A stretch of DNA of 64,000 nucleotides from Cognatiluteimonas sedimenti (GTDB lineage: Bacteria; Pseudomonadota; Gammaproteobacteria; Xanthomonadales; Xanthomonadaceae), in NCBI RefSeq assembly GCF_022808325.1, contig NZ_JALGCL010000004.1, positions 124,001 to 188,000 of the forward strand. Direction: 5' to 3'. The first letter of the stretch is position 1. Each line of letters starts with the position of its first letter. Below, one piece after another: positions 57,050 through 64,000 of the stretch. Below the pieces are notes generated by a model. It saw nothing but the letters and a program-made list of their open reading frames with translations, was not told where the DNA came from and did no database searches. Made by a program: the position numbers and the translations under genes.

Positions 57050-57195
57050 GCGCTGGTTCCGGGGTAGCGACGCGATCGTGCGGCCTCGCATCTTGCCATC
57101 GCCCGCCGCCAGCGGCAGTGATGCGGATCACCGCTTGCACGCCATTGACGGCGCCGGTCCTAGACTGGCGGGCCCATGCAGCAGTTGCCGGCACG

Positions 57196-58815
57196 ATGAG
57201 CGACCTGCGCGACGCCGCCAGGCGCGACGACGACGAGAACAACGCCCGCGCCGCCGCCGTCGCCGCGGCCGACCCGCTGGGGCCGGCCGATCGCTACGGC
57301 GACCTGTTTGTCGCGGTGCAGTCCGCGCGCGTGTTCGCCGACAGCAAGACCTTCGTCGACTGCGCACCGCTGGGCGACCCCGACGACATCGTCGCCGCCT
57401 GGCAGGACCGGAAAGCCCGACCCGGGTTCGACCTGGCCGGTTTCGTGCGCGCGCATTTCCGCGCCGAGCATCCGCCCGCCAGCCACTACGTCTCGGATCC
57501 GGAACAGACCCTGGTGGCGCACATCGACGGCCTCTGGGATGTGCTGACGCGGCAACCGCGCGAGCACCCGGGGCGCTCCTCGCTGCTGCCGCTGCCCAAT
57601 CCCTACGTGGTGCCGGGCGGGCGATTCGGCGAGATGTACTACTGGGATTCGTACTTCACCATGCTTGGCCTGGCCGCGAGCGGGCGCCACGACCTGCTGC
57701 GCGACATGGCCGACAATTTCGCCTACCTGATCGACACCTACGGCCATGTCCCCAACGGCAACCGCAGCTACTACCTGAGCCGCTCGCAGCCGCCGGTGTT
57801 CGCGCTGATGGTGGAGCTGTTCGAGCGCGACGGCGTGCGCGACGCGCTGCGCTACCTGCCGCGGCTGCGGCGCGAGTACGATTTCTGGATGCAGGGCAGC
57901 GCCGACCTGCGCCGCGGCGAAGCCGGCGGCCACTGCGTGCGCATGGACGACGGCGCGCTGCTCAACCGTTACTGGGACGCGCGCGACATCCCGCGCGAGG
58001 AAGCCTGGGCCGAGGACGTGGCCACCGCGGCGCGCCAGCACGCGCGCCCCGCGGCCGTGGTCTACCGCGAGCTGCGCGCCGCCGCCGCCTCGGGCTGGGA
58101 CTTCAGCTCGCGCTGGTGCGAGGAGGGCGGCGGGCTGGAAACCACCCGCACCACCACGATCGTGCCGGTCGACCTCAATGCGTTCCTGCACAAGCTCGAA
58201 GTGCAGGTGGCCCGGCTGAGCGCCGACGGCGGCGACGAGGCCGCCGCCGCGGATTTCCGCCGGCGCGCGCGGGCGAGGGCGCGCGCGGTCGAGCGCTGGT
58301 TGTGGAATCCCGCCGCCGGCACTTACCTGGATTACGACCTGCTGCATGATCGCCCGCGGGTCGCGCCCTGCGCCGCCGCGGCGGCGCCGCTGTACGTCGG
58401 CCTGGCAACCCCCGGACAGGCGCATGGCACCGCCGCCGCGCTCGCCGCGCAACTGCTGCAGCAGGGCGGCCTCGCCACCACCGGCATCGCCAGCGGCGAG
58501 CAATGGGACCGGCCCAACGGCTGGGCGCCGCTGCAGTGGCTGGCGATCGTGGGCTGCGCGCGCTACGGCCTGCAGGCCCTGGCCGACGACATCCGCGAGC
58601 GCTGGCTGGCCACGGTCGGCAGCCTGTACCGGCGCGAGGGCAAGCTGGTCGAGAAATACGCGCTGCAGCACGCACCCGACGGGGCGCGCGGCGGCGACGG
58701 CGGCGAGTATCCGCTGCAGGACGGATTCGGCTGGACCAACGGCGTCACCCGCCGGCTGCTGCATGCGGTGCCCCGGCATCCTGCGTGCCGGGTCCGCGCC
58801 GCGCGGCGGAATTGA
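57196..58815 (+). CDS. treF: Alpha,alpha-trehalase, cytoplasmic type (GH37)
   Basis: The 539-residue protein has the GH37 signatures PGGRFGEMYYWDSYF, QWDRPNGWAPLQW and DGFGWTNGV, and so splits trehalose to two glucose units. There is no signal peptide, so a cytoplasmic, TreF-like enzyme is more likely than periplasmic TreA. The ATG at 57196 follows a -10-like TAGACT by 30 bases. The first 30 residues are charged and low-complexity. No other trehalose gene is seen nearby. Confidence 0.93.
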   Translation: MSDLRDAARRDDDENNARAAAVAAADPLGPADRYGDLFVAVQSARVFADSKTFVDCAPLGDPDDIVAAWQDRKARPGFDLAGFVRAHFRAEHPPASHYVSDPEQTLVAHIDGLWDVLTRQPREHPGRSSLLPLPNPYVVPGGRFGEMYYWDSYFTMLGLAASGRHDLLRDMADNFAYLIDTYGHVPNGNRSYYLSRSQPPVFALMVELFERDGVRDALRYLPRLRREYDFWMQGSADLRRGEAGGHCVRMDDGALLNRYWDARDIPREEAWAEDVATAARQHARPAAVVYRELRAAAASGWDFSSRWCEEGGGLETTRTTTIVPVDLNAFLHKLEVQVARLSADGGDEAAAADFRRRARARARAVERWLWNPAAGTYLDYDLLHDRPRVAPCAAAAAPLYVGLATPGQAHGTAAALAAQLLQQGGLATTGIASGEQWDRPNGWAPLQWLAIVGCARYGLQALADDIRERWLATVGSLYRREGKLVEKYALQHAPDGARGGDGGEYPLQDGFGWTNGVTRRLLHAVPRHPACRVRAARRN

Positions 58816-58824
58816 CCGGCCGGC

Positions 58825-58855
58825 TTGCGCAGCCCGGCGCGGCGCTGGCTAAACT
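58825..58855 (+). promoter_or_regulatory. Candidate promoter of the EAL gene
   Basis: TTGCGC, 19 bases, then TAAACT, 43 bases before the start codon: a moderate match to sigma-70. Confidence 0.4.
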
Positions 58856-58897
58856 GCACGCGCGGGCGCTGCCCCGCCATCTTTCAGGGGGAGATGA

Positions 58898-60091
58898 ATG
58901 ACGATCCGACGCGAACTGTTCGCGGGTGAAGTGCTGTACCGGCAGGGCGATCCGTCCGATTGCGCGTGGCTGGTGGAGCACGGCGCGATCGAACTGGTCT
59001 CGGTGCAGGGCAGGCGCACCATCAACCACGGCGTGCTCGGCCCCGGCGAACTGATCGGCGAACTGGGCATGCTCGACGGCGCGCCGCGCAGCGCCACCGC
59101 CACCGCCCGCGGCGAAACCGCGCTGCTGGCCATCGACCACGACCAGTTCCTGGAACGCCTCGACGCCGGCGACCCGATCGTGCGCACCCTGGTCGACAGC
59201 CTGCTGCAGCGCACCCGCAGCATCATCGCCAGCCTGCCGATGGATGCGGCGCTGCCGGCCGAGGACGTCGCCTGCGACGATCCCGAGGAGCGCAGCGGCA
59301 TCGACAAGATCCGGCTGGAGGCGCGGCTGCACGATGCGCTCCACGGCAATACCCTGGAAGTGCGCTACCAGCCGATCTACGACATCCACGAAGGACGCGT
59401 GGCCAGCTACGAAGCGCTGGTGCGCTGGGAGCTGCCCGACCGCGGCCCGGTGTCGCCGGCCGAGTTCATCAAGCTCGCCGAGGAAACCTCGCTGATCGTG
59501 CCGGTGGGCGAATATGTGCTCGACCGCGTCATCGGCGTGCTCACCGGGCTGCGCGACGCCGGCATCGATCCGCTGCACGGCATCGCCGTCAACCTGTCCG
59601 CCAAGCAACTGGTCGAGCCGGGCATGGCGCGGCAGATCGTGTCGCGCGCGCAGCGCGCCAAGCTCCCGCCCGGCGTGCTCAAGCTCGAGGTCACCGAGAG
59701 CAGGATGCTCGACTACGCGCCGGTGGCGGCGGTGATGCAGCATTGCCGCGACAACGGCGTGCCGTTCGCGCTGGACGACTTCGGTACCGGGTATTCCAAC
59801 CTGACCCACCTGCACAAGCTGCACTTCGAATTCGTCAAGGTCGACCAGGCCTTCGCGCGGCACATGTTCGACAGCCCGCGCGCGATGGCCATCGTGCAGG
59901 CGATCGTGGCGATGGCGCACGGCATCGGCGCCGAGGTGGTGTGCGAGGGCGTGGAAACCCGCGAACAACTGCAGTGCCTGCGCGAACTGGGCGTGCGTTA
60001 CGCCCAGGGCTACCTGATCGGCCAGGCGGCGCCGGCCGCGGCGGTGCTGTCGGGCGAAGCCGCGCGCGCGGGGGCGGCCGCCGCGGCATAG
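58898..60091 (+). CDS. Cyclic-nucleotide-binding EAL-domain protein
   Basis: A 397-residue protein with an N-terminal cNMP/CRP-like sensor (GEVLYRQGDPSDCAWLVEHGAIELV, GELGMLDGAPRSATATA) and a C-terminal EAL domain (YEALVRWE, VNLSAKQL, LEVTESRML, DDFGTGYSNL and EGVETREQL). The EAL glutamate and the DDFGTG metal residues are intact, so it should break down cyclic di-GMP. The sensor likely ties this to cAMP, cGMP or c-di-GMP, though the ligand is not readable. No GGDEF domain is present. It is a single gene. Confidence 0.93.
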   Translation: MTIRRELFAGEVLYRQGDPSDCAWLVEHGAIELVSVQGRRTINHGVLGPGELIGELGMLDGAPRSATATARGETALLAIDHDQFLERLDAGDPIVRTLVDSLLQRTRSIIASLPMDAALPAEDVACDDPEERSGIDKIRLEARLHDALHGNTLEVRYQPIYDIHEGRVASYEALVRWELPDRGPVSPAEFIKLAEETSLIVPVGEYVLDRVIGVLTGLRDAGIDPLHGIAVNLSAKQLVEPGMARQIVSRAQRAKLPPGVLKLEVTESRMLDYAPVAAVMQHCRDNGVPFALDDFGTGYSNLTHLHKLHFEFVKVDQAFARHMFDSPRAMAIVQAIVAMAHGIGAEVVCEGVETREQLQCLRELGVRYAQGYLIGQAAPAAAVLSGEAARAGAAAAA

Positions 60092-60117
60092 GCCTGGGCG
60101 ACCGCACCGCCTCGCGC

Positions 60118-60444
60118 TCACCCGAGCTTGCGCGCCATCAGGTAGTAGGCGAGGTTGCCGAGGCCGGTGGCGCCGACCAGGATCGCGATCACGCCGGGGT
60201 TGACTTCGTCCCAGCCGCTGGCCTGGACCAGGCCGAAGCCGATCGCCAGCGCCACCAGGGTCACGCCCCAGCGCAGCGAGCCGTGGCGGCGGCGGATCTC
60301 CTCGCCTTCCAGCATCGAGCGGACCAGGTCCTGGGAGCCGTTGGAATCGACCATCTGCTTGCGCACGCGGGCGTCGACCACGGCCTTGATCGCATAGACG
60401 ATGCAGACGAACAGGGTGATCGGGATCAGGATCTCGAAATTCAT
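60118..60444 (-). CDS. Small membrane protein of the ECF operon region
   Basis: The 108-residue protein has an N-terminal hydrophobic segment (ILIPITLFVCIVYAIKAV), a charged middle part, and two more hydrophobic segments (WGVTLVALAIGFGLV, GVIAILVGATGLGNLAYYLM). The family resembles DUF6249-type small membrane proteins. Its start faces the second ECF sigma gene. The promoter element on its strand is the twin of the sigma gene's own, so it is probably a target of that sigma. Function is unknown. Confidence 0.72.
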   Translation of the reverse strand: MNFEILIPITLFVCIVYAIKAVVDARVRKQMVDSNGSQDLVRSMLEGEEIRRRHGSLRWGVTLVALAIGFGLVQASGWDEVNPGVIAILVGATGLGNLAYYLMARKLG

Positions 60445-60518
60445 GGTGGTGCTCCTCTTTCCGGTTTCCGGTGGTGGGCCGCGCTGCGGGCAGGCGGCAG
60501 TGGACGGTCGCGGCAAGG

Positions 60519-60546
60519 GATACGGCCTGCCGCCGGTCGGTTGCAG
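60519..60546 (-). promoter_or_regulatory. Putative ECF promoter of the small membrane-protein gene
   Basis: On the minus strand TGCAACC, 14 bases, then CGTATCC. It faces away from the identical element on the plus strand. Confidence 0.7.
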
Positions 60547-60569
60547 CCCGCCCGGGTCCGAAATCAGTT

Positions 60570-60597
60570 GCAACCTTGGCGGCCCCCGGCGTATCCC
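60570..60597 (+). promoter_or_regulatory. Putative autoregulated promoter of the ECF sigma operon
   Basis: TGCAACC, 14 bases, then CGTATCC. The -35/-10 pair fits ECF promoters (AACC and CGTA cores). The -10 ends only 8 bases before the sigma start, so its transcript would have almost no leader. Confidence 0.7.
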
Positions 60598-60605
60598 AGC
60601 AGGCG

Positions 60606-61199
60606 ATGGACAGCACCCCGAATGACAGCGGCGGTCCGGAGGACAGCCGCGCACTGGTCGACGCCGTGCTCGGCAACGCGCCCGGCGCGTTCGAGCAGCT
60701 CGTGCGCGACTACCAGGGCCTGTGCTGGCACATCATCCAGCGCATGGTCCGCCACCCGGAAGACACCCGCGAGCTGTGCCAGGAGGCATTCCTGCGGGTG
60801 CACCGCAACCTGCACCAGTATCGTTTCGACGCGCCGCTGAAGTCGTGGATCGGGCAGGTCGCCTATTCGGTCGCCAAGCGCCACCTGGAGCGCCGGCGCA
60901 TCCCGCTGGCCGAGGCCGTCGGCGGGGACGGCGCATCGCTGGTCGACAACATCGGCGACGGCTTCGACCTGGAGGCGGCGACCGTCGACGACGAGAGCGC
61001 GCGCAACCTGCATGCCGCGATCGAGGCGCTGCCGCCGCTGCAACGCACGCTGCTGACGCTGTATCACCTGGAGGAAGTGTCGATCGCCGAGATCGCCGGC
61101 ATCACCGGCCTCGCCGAAGGCACCATCAAGAGCCATCTGTTCCGTAGCCGCAAGCGCCTGCGAGAGGTGCTGGCGCCGCGGATGGGAGTCGCCGCATGA
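60606..61199 (+). CDS. ECF RNA polymerase sigma factor
   Basis: The 197-residue protein has sigma region 2 (FEQLVRDYQGLCWHIIQRMVRHPEDTRELCQEAFLRVHRNL) and region 4 (LLTLYHLEEVSIAEIAGITG, GTIKSHLFRSRKRLREVL) in a normal RpoE-like build. It overlaps the next gene by 4 bases (ATGA), which encodes its probable anti-sigma. The twin TGCAACC-N14-CGTATCC elements suggest it controls its own operon and the divergent small membrane gene. Confidence 0.93.
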   Translation: MDSTPNDSGGPEDSRALVDAVLGNAPGAFEQLVRDYQGLCWHIIQRMVRHPEDTRELCQEAFLRVHRNLHQYRFDAPLKSWIGQVAYSVAKRHLERRRIPLAEAVGGDGASLVDNIGDGFDLEAATVDDESARNLHAAIEALPPLQRTLLTLYHLEEVSIAEIAGITGLAEGTIKSHLFRSRKRLREVLAPRMGVAA

Positions 61200-61657
61200 A
61201 GACCGGTCCCCGCGCCCCCGGTGCGCGTTTCGACGAGCACGAATGGCAGCTGCAGGAACGCGCCCTGCGCGAGCAGCGCAGCGGCGTCGCCTGCGCCGAC
61301 GATCCGCTGCTGGCGCAATACCGGCAGGTAGCGCGCGCGCTGCAGCAGCCGACCGCCGCGCCACCGCCGGATTTCGCGCATGCGGTCGCCGTCAGCCTGG
61401 CGACCACGCCCGGGTCGCCGGACGGGCGCCTGGAACTGCTGCTGCTGCGCGCGCTGTCCGGCCTGCTGGGCTTGTCCGCGATCGCCGCGGCGGCGCTGTA
61501 TGGCGGCCAGTGGTTGCCTGCGTTTGCCGCGCTGCTGCCGGCGACGGCCAGCGGCACCGCGTTCAACTGGGCGCTGGCGCTGGGCGCCTGCCTCGGCCTG
61601 TCGTGGGCGTTCGGGCGGCTGCAGCCGGGCCTGCGCGGCCGCCCCGGCACGGCCTGA
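61196..61657 (+). CDS. Putative membrane-anchored anti-sigma factor
   Basis: The 153-residue protein has a soluble N-terminal 85 residues and two hydrophobic segments near the end (LLLLRALSGLLGLSAIAAAALYGG, ALALGACLGLSWAFG). It is coupled to the ECF gene by an ATGA overlap, the usual place of an anti-sigma. No zinc motif (HxxxCxxC) is seen, so it is not a ZAS type. The role is inferred from position and membrane topology. Confidence 0.75.
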   Translation: MKTGPRAPGARFDEHEWQLQERALREQRSGVACADDPLLAQYRQVARALQQPTAAPPPDFAHAVAVSLATTPGSPDGRLELLLLRALSGLLGLSAIAAAALYGGQWLPAFAALLPATASGTAFNWALALGACLGLSWAFGRLQPGLRGRPGTA

Positions 61658-61788
61658 ATCTTCGCCGCGCGTGCGGCCGTCGCCGGCGGTGGCCGGGTTC
61701 CGGATTGCCTGCGGCGACCACGCGGATCGCATCGTGCTCACGCACGCGGTGACACGCTCGCGGCCTCGCCTGCAGTGGAGGCGCCGCG

Positions 61789-63099
61789 ATGAAGCCCTTG
61801 CATCCGCTGGTCTGGCTGGCGCTGCTGTGCCTGGCTGGCTGTGGCGAAAGCGCCCGCCTGGCCGTGCGCGACGGCATCGGCCCCGATCCGCAGTTGCCGG
61901 CGCCGCGGCAGGGCCTGCTTCCGACCGTGAACATCGCGCCGGCGCGCGGCTGGCCGGCGGGCGCGATCCCCGCGGCCGCGCCCGGCTTCGCGGTCAACGC
62001 CTATGCCAGCGGCCTGGCGCACCCGCGCTGGCTGTACGTATTGCCCAATGGCGACGTGCTGGTCGCCGAGACCAACGCGCCGGCCAGGCCCGCGGACGGC
62101 TGGGGCATCAAGGGCTTCTTCATGCGGTTGCTGATGCGCAAGGCGGGCGCAGGCGCGCCCAGCGCCGATCGCATCACGCTGTTGCGCGATGCAGACGGCG
62201 ACGGCATCGCCGAAACCCGCAGCGTGTTCCTCGCGGGGCTGCATTCGCCGTTCGGGATGGCGCTGGTGGGCGACAGTTTCTACGTCGCCAACGCCGACGC
62301 GGTGGTCAGGGTGCCGTACCGCACCGGCGACACCGCGATCACGGCGACGCCGGTGAAAGTCGCCGGCCTGCCCGGGGGACCGATCAACCACCACTGGACC
62401 AAGAGCCTGGTCGCCAGTCGCGATGGCAGCCGCCTGTACGCGGGCATCGGCTCCAACAGCAACATCGGCGAGAACGGCATGGATGCCGAGCGCGACCGCG
62501 CCGCGATCCTGGAAATCGATCCGGCCACCGGCGCCACGCGGGTGTTCGCCTCGGGGCTGCGCAACCCGGTCGGCATGGACTGGCAGCCCGACAGCGGCGC
62601 GCTCTGGGTGTCGGTCAACGAACGCGACGAACTCGGCAGCGACCTGGTGCCCGACTACATGACCTCGGTACGCGAGGGCGGCTTCTACGGTTGGCCCTAC
62701 AGCTACTACGGCCAGCACGTGGATGCGCGCCCGCAACCGCCGCGGCCGGACCTGGTCGCGCGCGCGATCAAGCCCGATTACGCCCTGGGGCCGCACACCG
62801 CGTCGCTGGGGCTGGCGTTCTACGACGGCGCGCTGTTCCCGGCGCGTTATCGCGGTGGCGCCATCGTCGGCCAGCACGGTTCCTGGAACCGGCGCCCGGC
62901 CAGCGGCTACAAGGTGGTGTTCGTCCCGTTCGCCTCAGGCATGCCGGAGGGGGCGGCCGAAGACCTGCTGACCGGCTTCCTGGATGCGCAGGGCAACGCG
63001 CGCGGGCGCCCGGTCGGGGTCGCGGTCGACACGCGCGGCGCGTTGCTGGTGGCCGATGACGTCGGCAATGCCGTGTGGCGGCTGGTGCCGGCGCGATAG
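61789..63099 (+). CDS. Sorbosone/glucose-dehydrogenase-like lipoprotein
   Basis: The 436-residue protein begins with a lipoprotein signal (LALLCLAGC) and the rest is a six-bladed propeller of the soluble glucose dehydrogenase/sorbosone dehydrogenase (GSDH) type: [67 protein letters not shown] and [13 protein letters not shown]. Relatives use PQQ and oxidise sugars outside the cytoplasm. Whether PQQ is used here is uncertain. It probably sits on the outer or inner membrane. Confidence 0.87.
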   Translation: MKPLHPLVWLALLCLAGCGESARLAVRDGIGPDPQLPAPRQGLLPTVNIAPARGWPAGAIPAAAPGFAVNAYASGLAHPRWLYVLPNGDVLVAETNAPARPADGWGIKGFFMRLLMRKAGAGAPSADRITLLRDADGDGIAETRSVFLAGLHSPFGMALVGDSFYVANADAVVRVPYRTGDTAITATPVKVAGLPGGPINHHWTKSLVASRDGSRLYAGIGSNSNIGENGMDAERDRAAILEIDPATGATRVFASGLRNPVGMDWQPDSGALWVSVNERDELGSDLVPDYMTSVREGGFYGWPYSYYGQHVDARPQPPRPDLVARAIKPDYALGPHTASLGLAFYDGALFPARYRGGAIVGQHGSWNRRPASGYKVVFVPFASGMPEGAAEDLLTGFLDAQGNARGRPVGVAVDTRGALLVADDVGNAVWRLVPAR

Positions 63100-63223
63100 G
63101 CGCGTGGGGCCGGATCGGACGATTGCGCAGCCGCATTGGACGCAGGTTTCACCAGCGCTTACGCAACGCAGCCGCAAGCTGCAGGGCGGACGGATCCGCG
63201 ATGATCCGATGGAGGAACGCAGC

Positions 63224-63586
63224 ATGTCGCGCGACGCACCCCGCATCCATGTCGACGCCGCCGCCATAGCCCGGCTGGAGGCCATCGCCACGCAGTTGCC
63301 ACAGGACGCGCAGGTCCGCGTGCGCCTGGTCGACGGTGGCGAGCTGCGCGGCATCGTCGCCGCAATGCCGACCGTGCAGGCCTTCTACGATGCCGACGGC
63401 CGCGAGGGCATGAACGCGGTCGCGCGGATCGAAAGCTTCCTCGACGACGGTCGCGCCCATGGCGGCGGCGACCACTACCTCTGGCTGGACCAGGTCGATA
63501 GCGTCGAGCGCTTGCCCAATCCGTCGCCGCCGGAGCCAAGCTCGCGCATCCGTCCCGCGGATCCGAACGCGCCGACGCACGAATAG
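63224..63586 (+). CDS. DUF3247-family protein
   Basis: A 120-residue protein whose first 100 residues match DUF3247 (IARLEAIATQLPQDAQVRVRLVDGGELRGIVAAMPTVQ), a family mostly in xanthomonads. Pattern suggests an Sm/LSm-like small beta barrel. The role is unknown. The Pro-rich end is not conserved. The ATG at 63224 follows GGAGGA by 9 bases; an ATG at 63209 is also in frame. Confidence 0.85.
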   Translation: MSRDAPRIHVDAAAIARLEAIATQLPQDAQVRVRLVDGGELRGIVAAMPTVQAFYDADGREGMNAVARIESFLDDGRAHGGGDHYLWLDQVDSVERLPNPSPPEPSSRIRPADPNAPTHE

Positions 63587-63665
63587 CCCCGGACACGCGG
63601 ATAGCGTCGATAGCGGGCGTTGTGGGATGGCCTTCGACGCGCGCCGTTCCCGGCCTGCCGCGCGG

Positions 63666-63926
63666 TCAGCCGGCCGGTGCCGCCGGCTTGGCGTCGAAGC
63701 GCCGCGCGTAATCGCGCTCGGCCGAAATCCGCCGGACCTCTTCATCGGCCAGCCCGGGCGCGGCATAGACCGCGTAGGCGATGTCGCCGTCGTTGCGGCC
63801 GACGTGGTGCAACTGGTAGCGCGGGCGGCCGGCGCCGGTGTTCTCGGGGTAGTGCGCGGGCGGTTCGCGCCCTTCCAGGTCCAGCTCGCTGTTGTCGACC
63901 ATGCCGCCCACGAACAATGCACGCAT
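63666..63926 (-). CDS. Small uncharacterised protein
   Basis: An 86-residue soluble protein (MRALFVGGMVDNSELDL, YQLHHVGRNDGDIAYAVYA) without a named family that I recognise. AGGAG lies 6 bases before the ATG at 63926 (read on the minus strand). Real, because the codon pattern and Shine-Dalgarno are good. Confidence 0.65.
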   Translation of the reverse strand: MRALFVGGMVDNSELDLEGREPPAHYPENTGAGRPRYQLHHVGRNDGDIAYAVYAAPGLADEEVRRISAERDYARRFDAKPAAPAG

Positions 63927-64000
63927 AAGGCTCCTTTCGCCGTCATCGGGGATCGAGGCCATCGTGGCGGTTGCCGCGTTCGCTTTCCATCAATCTGGCG

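Noticed and set aside
57134-57166. Full sigma-70 promoter before the trehalase gene
   Set aside because: TAGACT is a fair -10, but TTGACG lies only 10 bases upstream and TTGCAC 20 bases upstream; neither spacing is convincing.

Overview
The window is very GC-rich and densely coded, and most genes are of types I associate with the Xanthomonadaceae (Lysobacter, Luteimonas, Thermomonas, Xanthomonas and relatives). Pointers are a homodimeric AceE, PilU, an exported ATP-dependent DNA ligase, a DUF3247 protein, a GTGG-headed REP family with its RAYT transposase, and a DGPF/ECF42-type sigma module. The genus is an inference from this gene set and base composition; no rRNA or tRNA gene is present to settle it.

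Layout. 1-9.6 kb: the 3' end of rsgA, a QEGLA/MATCAP-like metalloprotein, a polytopic membrane protein, maeB, a RAYT gene bracketed by REP palindromes, and aceE. 9.7-13.4 kb: a LysR regulator divergent from a four-gene redox/aromatic operon (F420-reductase-like oxidoreductase, DoxX, extradiol dioxygenase, serine hydrolase). 13.4-14.0 kb: a broken second copy of the aceE 3' end. 14.1-20.1 kb: a lower-GC accessory island with a membrane protein, a PD-(D/E)XK-like protein with a histone-H1-like tail, a helical-repeat partner, an EVE-HNH endonuclease and a small anchored protein. This is the best candidate for an undescribed system, probably defence. 20.2-28 kb: a Tat-exported class V aminotransferase, a cysteine synthase fused to glutaredoxin, a TerC transporter under a yybP-ykoY-type riboswitch, a lipoprotein, a VOC protein, a lipoprotein hydrolase and a YahK-type alcohol dehydrogenase. 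28-38.5 kb: an amidohydrolase, an MscS channel, a DUF72/AlkB/DUF763 group, Hsp20, small membrane proteins, NnrU and a LytS/LytR-type two-component system. 38.6-52 kb: an M64 peptidase, a secreted propeller-like protein, msrB-msrA, a Met/His-rich EF-hand protein, an OmpA lipoprotein, a modular GH18 chitinase, an exported DNA ligase and yadGH. 52-64 kb: the DGPF/ECF42 module, small DUF proteins, pilU, a trehalase, a cNMP-EAL protein, a second ECF sigma with a putative anti-sigma, a sorbosone/glucose-dehydrogenase-like lipoprotein, and two small proteins.

Regulation visible in the sequence. A TGTCGA-N17-CGTCGT element lies upstream of both the DGPF gene next to the ECF42-type sigma and a VOC gene 27.7 kb away, suggesting one regulon. 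A TGCAACC-N14-CGTATCC element occurs once on each strand, divergently, between the second ECF sigma gene and a small membrane-protein gene, suggesting an autoregulated divergent promoter. The TerC gene has a Mn2+-riboswitch-like leader. The aceE 3' end and its broken copy share 245 identical bases in direct orientation and flank the LysR/DoxX block, which resembles a single-crossover insertion scar.
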